Positions 33,972 through 42,391 of a DNA stretch of 64,000 bases are shown in pieces. Positions within the stretch are counted from its first letter, which is position 1. Each line of letters opens with the position of its first letter. This DNA comes from Lentzea albidocapillata (lineage in GTDB: Bacteria; Actinomycetota; Actinomycetes; Mycobacteriales; Pseudonocardiaceae): assembly GCF_000719115.1 (NCBI RefSeq), contig NZ_JOEA01000002.1, positions 124,001 to 188,000 of the forward strand, in the 5' to 3' direction. A program made the position numbers and the translations under genes. The notes under the pieces were generated by a model, which made no database searches, was not told the DNA's origin, and was given only the letters and a program-made list of their open reading frames with translations.

Positions 33972-35701
33972 GAACGAAACACGACCGTCCAGGAGGCCAG
34001 AGCGGACAACGACATCGCGAGGACGGCGACCAGCAGCAGCATCACCGCAGGGCTCAGCGCCGCCAAGGGTGCCCGTTCGATGTAGGGCAACGACTCCGCG
34101 AGCATCAGGCCCCACTCCGGGGCAGGCGGCTGGGCTCCGAGGCCGAGGAAACCCAGTGAGGCCAAGGCCAGTGCGATGCCGGGCAGCCGCAGGACGGCAT
34201 TGCGGGCGACGGGACCGGCGACGGCAGGAAGCACGTGGCGGAGCTCGATCCGGGACGGTGACGCGCCGAGCGCGCGATGGGCGTTCACGTAGGTGGCCGC
34301 GCGCGTTTGTTCCACCAGTGCGGCGGCGTGTGCGGCGAGGGCGGGCCACGAGACCAGCGCGACGGCCAGCGAGGCGCCGAACGTGCCGGGGCCCAGCACC
34401 GCGGCGACGAGGATGCCGGCGATCACGGGCGGCACCGCGTTCGCCGCCTCCGCCATGCCGCGGGCGATGTCCGGCAGGAAGCCGATGGCCAGGGCGACCA
34501 GGTACGAACTTGCGCAGACCGCGGCGGCCACGCCGATCGTCGCCGGTGCGCCGTGTGCGACCCGCGCCAGGACGTCACGGCCGAGTCCGTCCGTGCCCAG
34601 CGGATGTGCCCAGGTCGGTGACGCCAGCCTGGCCGCGGCATCGATCCGCAGAGGATCCCGCAGCAGGCCCCAGCCGATCACCACCGCCATCAGCGCGGCG
34701 GCCCCCAGGGGAATGGCGGCGTGCAGCCTGTTCGGCACCCGCCGCGAATGCGGGGGCAGCGACAGCGCGGCATCCCGCAGCGCGGGACCCAGCATGCGCC
34801 GGCGGATCACACCGACGACCGCGCCGGCCAGCAGGCCCAGCAGAAGCAGTGCGAGCACGCATCCCTGCAGCATCGGCACGTCCTGGGCGCGGGCCGCCCC
34901 CAACGCCGCGCGCCCGATGCCGGGCACCGCGAAGACCGCTTCCACCGCAACGGCACCGCCGGTCAGACCGACCACCGCCAGGCCTGCCTGAGGCAGCAAC
35001 GGCGGCAGAGCACGCCGAAGAACTCCTCGGACGAGAACCGAGCGGTTGCATCCCCACGACCGCCACACCGCCACCCACGGTTCCCGGAAGACCGCCGGCA
35101 GCGCGTCGTTGAGCAGCGTGCCCAGCACGGCGCCCCCAGGAATGCCGAGGGCGAGCGCGGGCAGCACGAGGTGGAGTGGACCGTCCCAGCCGTACGGCGG
35201 AAACCAGCCCAGCCACACCGACAGAGACACCAGCAGCACCGCGGCCAGCAGGAACTCGGGCAGCGCGGCCAGTGCCGCGCCCGCACCTCCGGTCGTCGCG
35301 CCCGCATCGCCACGGGCGCCTCGCAGCAGGGTCGGCAGGCACAGGGCCGACGACACCACGAGGACGACGACCAGTGCCGCACTCATCAGCGTCAGGGAGA
35401 CTCCGAGACCGGACAGGACGCTCGGCAGCACCTCGGCGCCGTTGATCCACGAACGGCCGAGGTCGCCTCGCAGCAGCCCGAGCACCCAGCGCGTGAGCAT
35501 GGCGACAGGACCGGCGTCGAGACCGAGCTGCCCGCGGACCGCGTCCAGGGCCTCCCGCGTCGGCTCCTGTTCGGCCGACAGCGCCCGCAGGACCGACAAC
35601 GCCGGGTCACGCCCGGACAGCCACGGCAAAAGCCCCACCACGGCGGTGATCAGCGCGAGCGCACCGCATCGGGAAGCCAGGACTCGCAACGACTCCGACA
35701 T
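33950..35701 (-). CDS. Fused DppB-DppC-like ABC permease (peptide/nickel type)
   Basis: A 583-residue protein in which both permease subunits of an Opp/Dpp/Nik importer are joined. The N-terminal half (about 1-290) is DppB-like, with ITAVVGLLPWLSG, LLRGDLGRSW and AVFAVPGIGRAAL. The C-terminal half (about 310-583) is DppC-like, with THPLGTDGLGRD-like WAHPLGTDGLGRDVLARV, AHRALGASPSRIELRHVLP and SLGFLGLGAQPPAPEWG. Fusion of the two is unusual. The operon has no ATPase, so it must borrow one, most simply the tandem ATPase at 47588-49006. The ATG overlaps the binding-protein stop (TGATG). Confidence 0.88.
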   Translation of the reverse strand: MSESLRVLASRCGALALITAVVGLLPWLSGRDPALSVLRALSAEQEPTREALDAVRGQLGLDAGPVAMLTRWVLGLLRGDLGRSWINGAEVLPSVLSGLGVSLTLMSAALVVVLVVSSALCLPTLLRGARGDAGATTGGAGAALAALPEFLLAAVLLVSLSVWLGWFPPYGWDGPLHLVLPALALGIPGGAVLGTLLNDALPAVFREPWVAVWRSWGCNRSVLVRGVLRRALPPLLPQAGLAVVGLTGGAVAVEAVFAVPGIGRAALGAARAQDVPMLQGCVLALLLLGLLAGAVVGVIRRRMLGPALRDAALSLPPHSRRVPNRLHAAIPLGAAALMAVVIGWGLLRDPLRIDAAARLASPTWAHPLGTDGLGRDVLARVAHGAPATIGVAAAVCASSYLVALAIGFLPDIARGMAEAANAVPPVIAGILVAAVLGPGTFGASLAVALVSWPALAAHAAALVEQTRAATYVNAHRALGASPSRIELRHVLPAVAGPVARNAVLRLPGIALALASLGFLGLGAQPPAPEWGLMLAESLPYIERAPLAALSPAVMLLLVAVLAMSLSALASWTVVFRSQRRQPV

Positions 35702-37197
35702 CACTTCAGGTGCGTGGCGGAGGTGATGAGCGCGCGTTCGCGCGGGTCCTTCACCGAGTCGGCGACCGACGTGGCGTCGCCCTGGATCACCCGCTCGTGC
35801 AGCATCGGGATGGCGGCGTCGGTCCGCAGCACGGCCGCCTCGGCCTCGAGGATCGCCGCACGACGCTGGTCGCCGGCTTCGGCGCCCTCGGCCTTGCGCA
35901 CGGCCTGTTCGACGTTCTCGTCGCACAGCCGCGCGATGTTGAACGAACCGCCGCAGGTGAAGTCCGACTTCAGGTAGGCGACGGGGTCACCGGAGTCGAG
36001 CACGGTCGCCCTGGAGAGGATGAACGCGTCGAACTTGCCGGCCAGCATGTCCTGCTCGATGTGGGCATACTCGCGCACGACCTGGTTCACCTTGAACCCG
36101 GCGTCCTGGAGTTGTTGCTGCACAAGAGAAGCGACCTCGGGCAGTTCGGCGCGGTCGGTGAAGGTCGCCAACGTGATCGTGGCGCCGTTCGCCCGGCCGG
36201 CGGCGATGCGGCCGGTGACCTCTTTCCTGGCCTGGACGGTCCACGGCAGTGCCGGTCCGAGCAGTCCCTTGGCGATGTCGGCGCGGTTTTCGTAGACGGT
36301 GCTGACGATCTGGCCACGGTTGATCGTCTCCCGGACCGCGGCACGCAGCGCGGGATCCGCGAACGGCCCGGACTTCGTGTTGAGGTACAGCGTGTTGGTG
36401 CGCGGCATCGGCACCTCGCTGATGGTCTGCGCGTCGAGCAGCGCGGCCTGCGACACCGGGACCGCTTCGGCGATGTGCGCCTCACCGCTGCGGATCGCCG
36501 CCGCGCGCGCAGTGCCGTCCGGCACGAACGACACGTCGATGCCCGCGGCCTTCGCCTTGTCACCCCAGTAGCCGTCGTAACGGTCGAGGGTGGCGCTGGT
36601 GGTGCCGTTGACCTGCACAAGCCGGAACGGCCCGCTGCCGGTGCCCACCGGAGTGACCTTGCCGTCCGCCGCGTACGCGCTCTCAGCCAGAATGGACAGT
36701 TGAGGTGACGACAAACGCTGCGGCAGCAAGGGATCCGGCGTGCCCGTCGTGACGACCAGCTTGTCACCCTGCGCGGCCGCGGTCAGCGCGACGCCGTCGA
36801 GGATGCGCGGCTTCGGCACCGCCTTCGCCGACCTGGTGAGGGTGTTCACGGCGACCGCGGCCGTCAGGACGCTGCCGTCGTGAAAGCTCACCCCTGGCCG
36901 GACGGTGAACTCCCAGGCGGTGTCCGAGGTGCGCCGCCACTCGGTGGCGAGCCCTGGGCGGGCGTCCCCGTTGCCGTCCAGCGTCACCAACGTCTCCGCG
37001 GTGGACCAGCGCGACAGCTTGAACGCGTCGTCGCTGAACGGCGTCAGGCCGGAACGCGGCGGTTGCATCATGGCCAGCTTGATCCGGTCTCCTCCGGACG
37101 AACCAGTCGTCTGCCCGGCCCCGGCGGCGAAGCACCCGGCCAGGAGGACCGAGACGGCGGACAGTCCGACGGCGGCCAGCGGCGCGCGGAGGTGCAT
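35701..37197 (-). CDS. ABC substrate-binding lipoprotein, SBP family 5 (metal-chelate candidate)
   Basis: A 498-residue family-5 solute-binding protein (OppA/DppA/NikA/CntA group). A lipoprotein signal ends LLAGC (Cys22). Seen: FSDDAFKLSRWSTAETLV, PGLATEWRRTSDTAWEFTVRPGVSFHDGS and YLNTKSGPFADPALRAAVRETINR. It would deliver its ligand to the fused permease downstream. A Zur-like palindrome lies 49 bases upstream of the start, so it is probably induced under zinc starvation. In the same gene neighbourhood a second SBP5 protein (44354) exists with its own permeases, suggesting two related ligands. Confidence 0.88.
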   Translation of the reverse strand: MHLRAPLAAVGLSAVSVLLAGCFAAGAGQTTGSSGGDRIKLAMMQPPRSGLTPFSDDAFKLSRWSTAETLVTLDGNGDARPGLATEWRRTSDTAWEFTVRPGVSFHDGSVLTAAVAVNTLTRSAKAVPKPRILDGVALTAAAQGDKLVVTTGTPDPLLPQRLSSPQLSILAESAYAADGKVTPVGTGSGPFRLVQVNGTTSATLDRYDGYWGDKAKAAGIDVSFVPDGTARAAAIRSGEAHIAEAVPVSQAALLDAQTISEVPMPRTNTLYLNTKSGPFADPALRAAVRETINRGQIVSTVYENRADIAKGLLGPALPWTVQARKEVTGRIAAGRANGATITLATFTDRAELPEVASLVQQQLQDAGFKVNQVVREYAHIEQDMLAGKFDAFILSRATVLDSGDPVAYLKSDFTCGGSFNIARLCDENVEQAVRKAEGAEAGDQRRAAILEAEAAVLRTDAAIPMLHERVIQGDATSVADSVKDPRERALITSATHLK

Positions 37198-37245
37198 GTG
37201 AGCTTCCTGTCGTCATGAGAGCGTTAACACGCCGACGCTAGCTCA

Positions 37246-37260
37246 TGACAATCATTTGCA
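37246..37260 (-). promoter_or_regulatory. Zur-like box upstream of the binding-protein operon
   Basis: On the minus strand the sequence reads TGCAAATGATTGTCA, which matches 13 of 15 positions of the actinobacterial Zur consensus TGAAAATGATTTTCA as I recall it. A TAGCGT -10 candidate lies just downstream (37240-37235). The site is 49 bases before the lipoprotein start, where repressor binding would block transcription. Confidence 0.7.
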
Positions 37261-37280
37261 TCTAGCTCACGAGTTGCACG

Positions 37281-38090
37281 TCACGTGGCGCGGCGCCCAC
37301 TGCCGATCAGGGTGGTGGCGTCGAGCTCGGTCACGCCGTCGTCCCGCAGCGACGCCAGATAGAGCTCACGCACGGTGTCCCACTTGTCGGCGGGCACCTT
37401 CTCCAGCGCACCGCGGAACCCGGACCCGGTGATCACCAGCCAGGCCACCTCGGGAGTCATCGTCAACGCCATCTCGCTGACGATCACGTCGACGTCGGCG
37501 AGGCCGCGCTCAGCGAGCCAGGCCGCGTAGCTGCCGGCCTGGCTGACCTGGTCGAGGAGATGCGGCGGACGTGGCGCGGGAGGTGGCGTGTTCGTGATCT
37601 CGGCGATGGCGCGGCCGAGATGCCTGCCGGCCGCCGCCATCGACTCACCGCGCCAGATGGTGAACACCGCCCGGCCACCGGGCCGCGCCCGGCTGATCAG
37701 GTGGTCGGTTCCGGCCGTCATGTCCGGGAAGAAGAAGATGCCCAGGGCCGACTGCACCACGTCGTAGCTCTCCGCGGCCCAAGCGGTGACGTCCGCCTGG
37801 TGTGCGCGCAGTTGTGGCAGATCGGCCGACAGCCGCCGCAGCTGGTCGATCATGGGACCGGACATGTCGACGGCGTCGACGAGACCGTCGTGGCCGACGA
37901 GCCTGGCGGACGGTATCGCCGAGGCACCGGTGCCGCAGCAGGCGTCGAGAACGCGCTCACCCGGCCTCGGATCGGCTGTCGCGACCGCCGCCGCGCCGAT
38001 CGGCTCCCACAGATACCGCCCCAGTGCGGCGAAATCGGCCGCCGCGGCGTCGAACGCGCCGCGGATCTCGGTCTGCCGGTCCTCAGCCAT
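37281..38090 (-). CDS. Class I SAM-dependent methyltransferase
   Basis: A 269-residue methyltransferase with motif I VLDACCGTGASAIPSARLVG (near 47-66), VDAVDMSGPMIDQLRR, and YDVVQSALGIFFFPDM. It lies between the two Zur-like boxes, on the leftward strand, 83 bases upstream of the binding-lipoprotein gene. It could belong to the same regulon, driven from the 38.2-kb divergent region. The ATG at 38090 has GAGGAG three bases upstream. It could methylate the proposed metallophore or be unrelated. Confidence 0.84.
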   Translation of the reverse strand: MAEDRQTEIRGAFDAAAADFAALGRYLWEPIGAAAVATADPRPGERVLDACCGTGASAIPSARLVGHDGLVDAVDMSGPMIDQLRRLSADLPQLRAHQADVTAWAAESYDVVQSALGIFFFPDMTAGTDHLISRARPGGRAVFTIWRGESMAAAGRHLGRAIAEITNTPPPAPRPPHLLDQVSQAGSYAAWLAERGLADVDVIVSEMALTMTPEVAWLVITGSGFRGALEKVPADKWDTVRELYLASLRDDGVTELDATTLIGSGRRAT

Positions 38091-38208
38091 GAGCTCCTCG
38101 CTTCGATCCTGTGTGGACGTTAGCCCAACCGGCCGCACCACCCGGCTCAGGCACACCGCCGTGCGACCCGGTCCCACCTTCCCCGGGAGGGCGGTATCGA
38201 CTCGACAT

Positions 38209-38223
38209 CGATAATGATTACCA
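38209..38223 (+). promoter_or_regulatory. Zur-like box upstream of the ATP-grasp operon
   Basis: CGATAATGATTACCA matches 11 of 15 positions of TGAAAATGATTTTCA, with the AATGATT core exact. It lies 46 bases before the ATP-grasp GTG and 118 bases from the divergent methyltransferase start. It is weaker than the 37.2-kb box, but both share the same core in one locus. Confidence 0.62.
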
Positions 38224-38269
38224 TGTTCTTTGGTTCCGCCGCGCGGCTCGCGGCTGATGAGGAGGACTT

Positions 38270-39520
38270 GTGGGTCACCTGTTGATGATCGAGAGCTGGG
38301 TCGGTGCCATGAGCTCGTTGCTGCCCAGGGCGGTCAACGAGTCAGGGCATCGCTTCACCTTCCTGACCCGCGATCTGCACCACTACCTACGCGCCGCCCC
38401 CTCGCACCCGCACCCGCTGCTGGCCGCGGACAACGTGCTGACGGCGGAGACCAACGACGTGCCCGCCCTGCTCGACCACGTCGAACGGCTGCACGCGGTG
38501 CTGCGCTTCGACGGCGTGATCTCGTCCTGCGACTACTACCTCCCGACCGTCGCACGGGTCGCCGCGCACCTGGGCCTGCCCGGCCCCGATCCACTCGCCG
38601 TGGAACGCGCCTGTCGCAAGGACCTCACCCGCACCGCCCTGCGCGACGCGGGTGTGCCCGGCCCGCGCTTCGCTCTCGCCGACGACTGGCCCGCGCTCGC
38701 CAAGGCCGCCGCGGAACTGGGTTATCCGCTGGTGGTCAAGCCGGTCGACCTCTGCGCCGGGATGCACGTGCGCAAGGTGGCCGACGAGTCGGAGCTGCGC
38801 GAGGCGTTCGCCGCGATGGAGGCGTTCCCGGTCAACGCCCGCAACCAGCCCAGGGTCCGGACCGTGCTGGTGGAGGAGCTCCTGACCGGGCCGGAGGTGA
38901 GCGTGGAGACCGTCACGGTGGGCGGTGCGACGCACGTCGTCGGCGTCACCGACAAGAGCGTCGCTGGCGAACCGTGGTTCGTGGAGAGCGGGCACATGTT
39001 CCCCGCCGATCTGCCCACCGCCGCGGCCGAGGCCGTCGCCGTCGCCGCGATCGAGGCTCTGGGCCTGGACCTCGGCGTCGCGCACACCGAGGTCAAACTG
39101 ACCCCCGACGGCCCGAAGCTCGTCGAGGTCAACCCGCGTCCGGCAGGCAACCAGATCACCGAACTGGTCCGTCGCGTCACCGGCATCGACCTGCCCGCCG
39201 CGTACGCGCAGCTGGCCGTCGGTGAACGACCGGATCTGAACCCGGCCGACACCGGTGTGCACAGCGCCGCGATCTCCTTCGTCCTGCCTCCGCGTTCCGG
39301 GCTGGTCGCCGCTGTCCGCGGCGCCGAGGCGCTCGGCACCGCACCGGGCGTCGTGGACTGGTCGATCAAGCAGCCCGGCCACCGGGCGGGTGATCCGACC
39401 AGCAACAACAGCTACCTCGGCCACGTCGTCGTGACCGATCCGGCCGGCCTCGGCGCACGTGCGCGGGCCGAGCAGCTCGTGGGCGGTCTGTCCGTCGACT
39501 ACGCCGAGGTGCCCGCGTGA
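38270..39520 (+). CDS. ATP-grasp carboxylate-amine ligase
   Basis: A 416-residue ATP-grasp enzyme of the free-standing amino-acid ligase type (BacD/DdaF-like in layout). Seen: N-terminal pre-grasp region with ISSCDYYLPTVARVAAHLGL, ATP-binding PLVVKPVDLCAGMHVRKV (near 158-175), VEELLTGPEVSVETV, and metal-binding VAHTEVKL and LVEVNPRPAGNQ. It should activate a carboxylate as acyl phosphate and join it to an amine, building a pseudo-dipeptide. GTG start with GAGGAGG. It is the first gene of an eleven-gene operon behind a Zur-like box. Confidence 0.88.
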   Translation: MGHLLMIESWVGAMSSLLPRAVNESGHRFTFLTRDLHHYLRAAPSHPHPLLAADNVLTAETNDVPALLDHVERLHAVLRFDGVISSCDYYLPTVARVAAHLGLPGPDPLAVERACRKDLTRTALRDAGVPGPRFALADDWPALAKAAAELGYPLVVKPVDLCAGMHVRKVADESELREAFAAMEAFPVNARNQPRVRTVLVEELLTGPEVSVETVTVGGATHVVGVTDKSVAGEPWFVESGHMFPADLPTAAAEAVAVAAIEALGLDLGVAHTEVKLTPDGPKLVEVNPRPAGNQITELVRRVTGIDLPAAYAQLAVGERPDLNPADTGVHSAAISFVLPPRSGLVAAVRGAEALGTAPGVVDWSIKQPGHRAGDPTSNNSYLGHVVVTDPAGLGARARAEQLVGGLSVDYAEVPA

Positions 39521-40311
39521 CGCTCACCGACCTCGTCGAGCTCGTCCGGAACGGCGGGCTGGGTTCCGACCCCGCGACGTGCACCGTGTCCGTCGGGTTC
39601 ACCACCCGGCAGGGTGCCCGGCACGTCACGCGCGGGCAGTCGTACCGCAACACCGTGGTCAGCCTGCGCGTGGAGGAGGCGATCGGCTCCTGCGCGGTGG
39701 AGGACATCGCCGACGACGACGTGCACGCCTGCGTCGGGTCGACGGTCCTCGACCTGCTCGGCCACCCGAACCTCGCCCTCCGCACCGCCGCCCTCGACGC
39801 CTATCTGGGGCACGTCCGCCCGCACCACCTGTCCGCCACGAAGTCGCTCACCATCGGTCCCGGCAGTTCACTGGCCAAGTCCATGGCACGGGCGGAGGCC
39901 GTCGTGGATCTTCTCGACCCCGCGCCGGGTGATCGGGTGCTGGTGGTCGGGGTGGTCAACTCGCTGCTGCACCACCTGCGGGAGCGAGGCGCGACGTACG
40001 TGCCGTGCGATCTCAAGGGCGGCCACACCGAGTGGGACGAGCCGATCGCCACGGACGCGGAGAGCGCGCTCGATGGGTGCGATCTCGTGCTGGCCTCCGG
40101 GATGACGGTCGGCAACGGCACGTTCGAACCGCTGCTGCGGCGCGCCGCCGACGCGGGCAAGCCGGTGGTCCTGTTCGCGCAGACGGCCAGCGCGATCCTC
40201 CCGTGGTTCATCGGAACCGGAGTGCGCGCCGTGTCAGCCGAGCCGTACCCGTTCTTCTGGCTCGACGGCGGTCCCACCACGATCCACCACTACACGGAGC
40301 GCCCGTCGTGA
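39517..40311 (+). CDS. DUF364/DUF4213 'putative heavy-metal chelation' protein
   Basis: A 264-residue soluble protein. The N-terminal part (to about 95) fits DUF4213, including VSVGFTTRQGARHV. The C-terminal Rossmann-like part fits DUF364, with CDLVLASGMTVGNGTFEPLL and the ending VVLFAQTASAILPWFIGTGV. Pfam names both as putative heavy-metal chelation domains; the biochemical role is unknown. Inside this operon it may be a biosynthetic enzyme or bind a metal or the ligand. GTG start overlapping the ATP-grasp stop; its own stop overlaps the PLP gene. Confidence 0.85.
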   Translation: MTLTDLVELVRNGGLGSDPATCTVSVGFTTRQGARHVTRGQSYRNTVVSLRVEEAIGSCAVEDIADDDVHACVGSTVLDLLGHPNLALRTAALDAYLGHVRPHHLSATKSLTIGPGSSLAKSMARAEAVVDLLDPAPGDRVLVVGVVNSLLHHLRERGATYVPCDLKGGHTEWDEPIATDAESALDGCDLVLASGMTVGNGTFEPLLRRAADAGKPVVLFAQTASAILPWFIGTGVRAVSAEPYPFFWLDGGPTTIHHYTERPS

Positions 40312-41366
40312 CGGTCCAACGCCAGAACCGGCACCTGCTCGGGCTTCTCGGCCAGAGCCCGGTCGCCCGCATCGACGCACCACTGCCGCACCGGCACGGC
40401 GGGTTCTGGGCCAAGCTCGAGTGCCTGAGCGCCGGTGGCATGAAAGCGCGCGGGGCCGTGTCGATGCTGCGTGCCGCTCGTGAGCGCGGCGAGCTGCGTC
40501 CCGGCGCGGTGGTCGTGGAGTCGACCAGCGGAACGCTGGGTGTCGGCCTCGCGTTCGCCTGTCAGGCGTTCGGCCACCCGGTGGTGCTGGTGGTGGACAG
40601 CGAACTGGAGCCGTCGATGCGCGCCCTGTTGCGCGCGCACGGTGCCCGGCTGGAGGTGGTGGATCGGCCTCACCCGGTCGGTGGATGGCAGCAGGCGCGA
40701 TTGGACCGGCTCCAAGCTGTGCTGCGCGAATACCCCGACGTCTACTGGCCTGATCAGTACAACAACCCGGACAACCCCGGTGGATACGCGGAGCTGGCCA
40801 GGGAACTGGTGGAGCAACTGGATCCCGTCGACGTACTGGTGTGCAGCGTGGGCACCGGCGGGCACAGTGCCGGCGTCGTCCGGGAACTGCGCCGGTACTG
40901 GCCCGGTGTGCGGCTGATCGGCGTGGACGCCGTCGGCTCCACGATCTTCGGTCAGCCAGCCCGGCCCAGGGTGATGCGTGGGCTGGGCAGCAGCATCCAC
41001 CCCCGCAACGTCGCCTACGCCGAGTTCGACGAGGTCCACTGGCTGGGCCCGGTCGAGGTGGTGGACGCCTGCCGCAGGCTCGCCAGGGACGCCTTCGTCA
41101 CCGGCGGGTGGAGCAGCGGCGCCGTCGCGCTGGTCGCGGCCTGGGCGGCCAGGGTCGAGCCCGGCGCGGTGGTGGCGACCGTCTTCCCCGACGGCCCGCA
41201 CCGCTACCTCGGCACGATCTTCGACGACGACTTCTGCCATGCCCGAGGCCTGCTCGGGCCGGCAGCGGACCGGCCAGTGGAGATCGGCGACCCGCATCGC
41301 GTCGAGGCGACGGGCTGGACGCGATCGCGCTCGGTCGTCGCACCACGGGCGGCGGTGCTCGCATGA
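40308..41366 (+). CDS. PLP-dependent cysteine-synthase-like enzyme
   Basis: A 352-residue fold-type II PLP enzyme. The lysine is in GGMKARGAVSM (near 46), the carboxylate loop is STSGTLGVGLAF, and the phosphate loop is VGTGGHSAGV. Relatives make O-acetylserine-derived products (cysteine, 2,3-diaminopropionate in SbnA and VioB-like proteins) by beta-replacement. In this operon it probably supplies a non-standard amino acid for the ATP-grasp ligase (inference). The last 60 residues extend beyond the usual end. GTG start overlapping the DUF364 stop, coupled at its 3' end to the epimerase gene. Confidence 0.86.
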   Translation: MTVQRQNRHLLGLLGQSPVARIDAPLPHRHGGFWAKLECLSAGGMKARGAVSMLRAARERGELRPGAVVVESTSGTLGVGLAFACQAFGHPVVLVVDSELEPSMRALLRAHGARLEVVDRPHPVGGWQQARLDRLQAVLREYPDVYWPDQYNNPDNPGGYAELARELVEQLDPVDVLVCSVGTGGHSAGVVRELRRYWPGVRLIGVDAVGSTIFGQPARPRVMRGLGSSIHPRNVAYAEFDEVHWLGPVEVVDACRRLARDAFVTGGWSSGAVALVAAWAARVEPGAVVATVFPDGPHRYLGTIFDDDFCHARGLLGPAADRPVEIGDPHRVEATGWTRSRSVVAPRAAVLA

Positions 41367-42391
41367 AGATCGACTGGGAGGTCTACGGCCTCGAACTGGA
41401 CACGCCGCTGCGCATCTCCAGGTCGGTCATGTCCCGCCGGGACGCCGTGCGGGTCGTCGTGACGCACGACGGTTTACAGGGCCACGGCGAAGTGGTGACC
41501 AGCACCTACTACCGCCTCGACGTGGAGGCGATCACGTCGCTGCTGAATCGGCTGCGGCCGGTCCTCGCCGGCGCCGGCTCGCCGGAGACCGCGCTCGACA
41601 CCCTGCACAGGGACACCACGATCCCGGAAGGCGTGCGGGCGGCGGTCGACGCGGCGTTGCACGACCTGCTCGGCCTGCGCCGTGACGTGCCGGTGCACGC
41701 ACTCGCCGGCATCGCGGAATGGCGCGACACCCCGACCGCCTACACCATCGGCATCACCACGCCTGAGGACGCCGCGGTCCGGGCCGCCGCGCTGACGGGG
41801 CGCGGATTCTCCGTGCTCAAGGTCAAGGCCGGGGCCGATCCGGAACGGGACGTCGCCGCCGTGGCCGCCATCCGCACCGCCGCGCCGGACGCCCGGCTGG
41901 TGCTCGACCCCAACGGCGGCTGGAGCCGAGACGAGACGGTTCGTCTCGTGGAGCGGATCGCCGCCACCGGGGTCGCGCTCGCCGCGGTGGAGCAGCCGAT
42001 CCCGCCCGGCGACCCGGACGCGCTGGCGTGGATCCGCGAGCGGTGCCCGGCGCCGCTGGTCGCCGACGAGGACGCCGCCACGGTCGCCGACGTGCGCAAG
42101 CTCGCCGGCGCGGTGGACGGCGTCAACATCAAGCTCGCCAAGTGCGGCGGCCTGCGTCCGGCACTGGAGATCATCGCCGCCGCTCGCGAGGGCGGACTGG
42201 ACGTGATGCTCGGCTGCCTGGTGGCCAGTTCGCTCGGCATCGCGCCCGCGGTCCACCTCGCCGGGCACGCGCGGTGGGTAGACCTGGACGGGCACCTCCT
42301 GCTGGCCCACGACCCGTGGTTGGGCATCGGCGGTGAGGACGGCACCCTGCGGCTGTCCGGGATGCCTGGTCTGGGTGTGGTGCCGCGATGA
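41363..42391 (+). CDS. Enolase-superfamily dipeptide-epimerase-like enzyme
   Basis: A 342-residue muconate-lactonising-subgroup enolase homologue, closest in layout to L-Ala-D/L-Glu and other dipeptide epimerases. The catalytic set is complete: LKVKAG (KxK), LVLDPNGGW, AVEQPI, VADED and NIKLAKCGG, giving the two lysines and three acidic Mg ligands. It should invert an alpha-carbon of a dipeptide or N-acyl amino acid. Next to an ATP-grasp ligase this suggests a pseudo-dipeptide with a D-residue. The ATG overlaps the PLP stop (ATGA). Confidence 0.9.
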   Translation: MKIDWEVYGLELDTPLRISRSVMSRRDAVRVVVTHDGLQGHGEVVTSTYYRLDVEAITSLLNRLRPVLAGAGSPETALDTLHRDTTIPEGVRAAVDAALHDLLGLRRDVPVHALAGIAEWRDTPTAYTIGITTPEDAAVRAAALTGRGFSVLKVKAGADPERDVAAVAAIRTAAPDARLVLDPNGGWSRDETVRLVERIAATGVALAAVEQPIPPGDPDALAWIRERCPAPLVADEDAATVADVRKLAGAVDGVNIKLAKCGGLRPALEIIAAAREGGLDVMLGCLVASSLGIAPAVHLAGHARWVDLDGHLLLAHDPWLGIGGEDGTLRLSGMPGLGVVPR

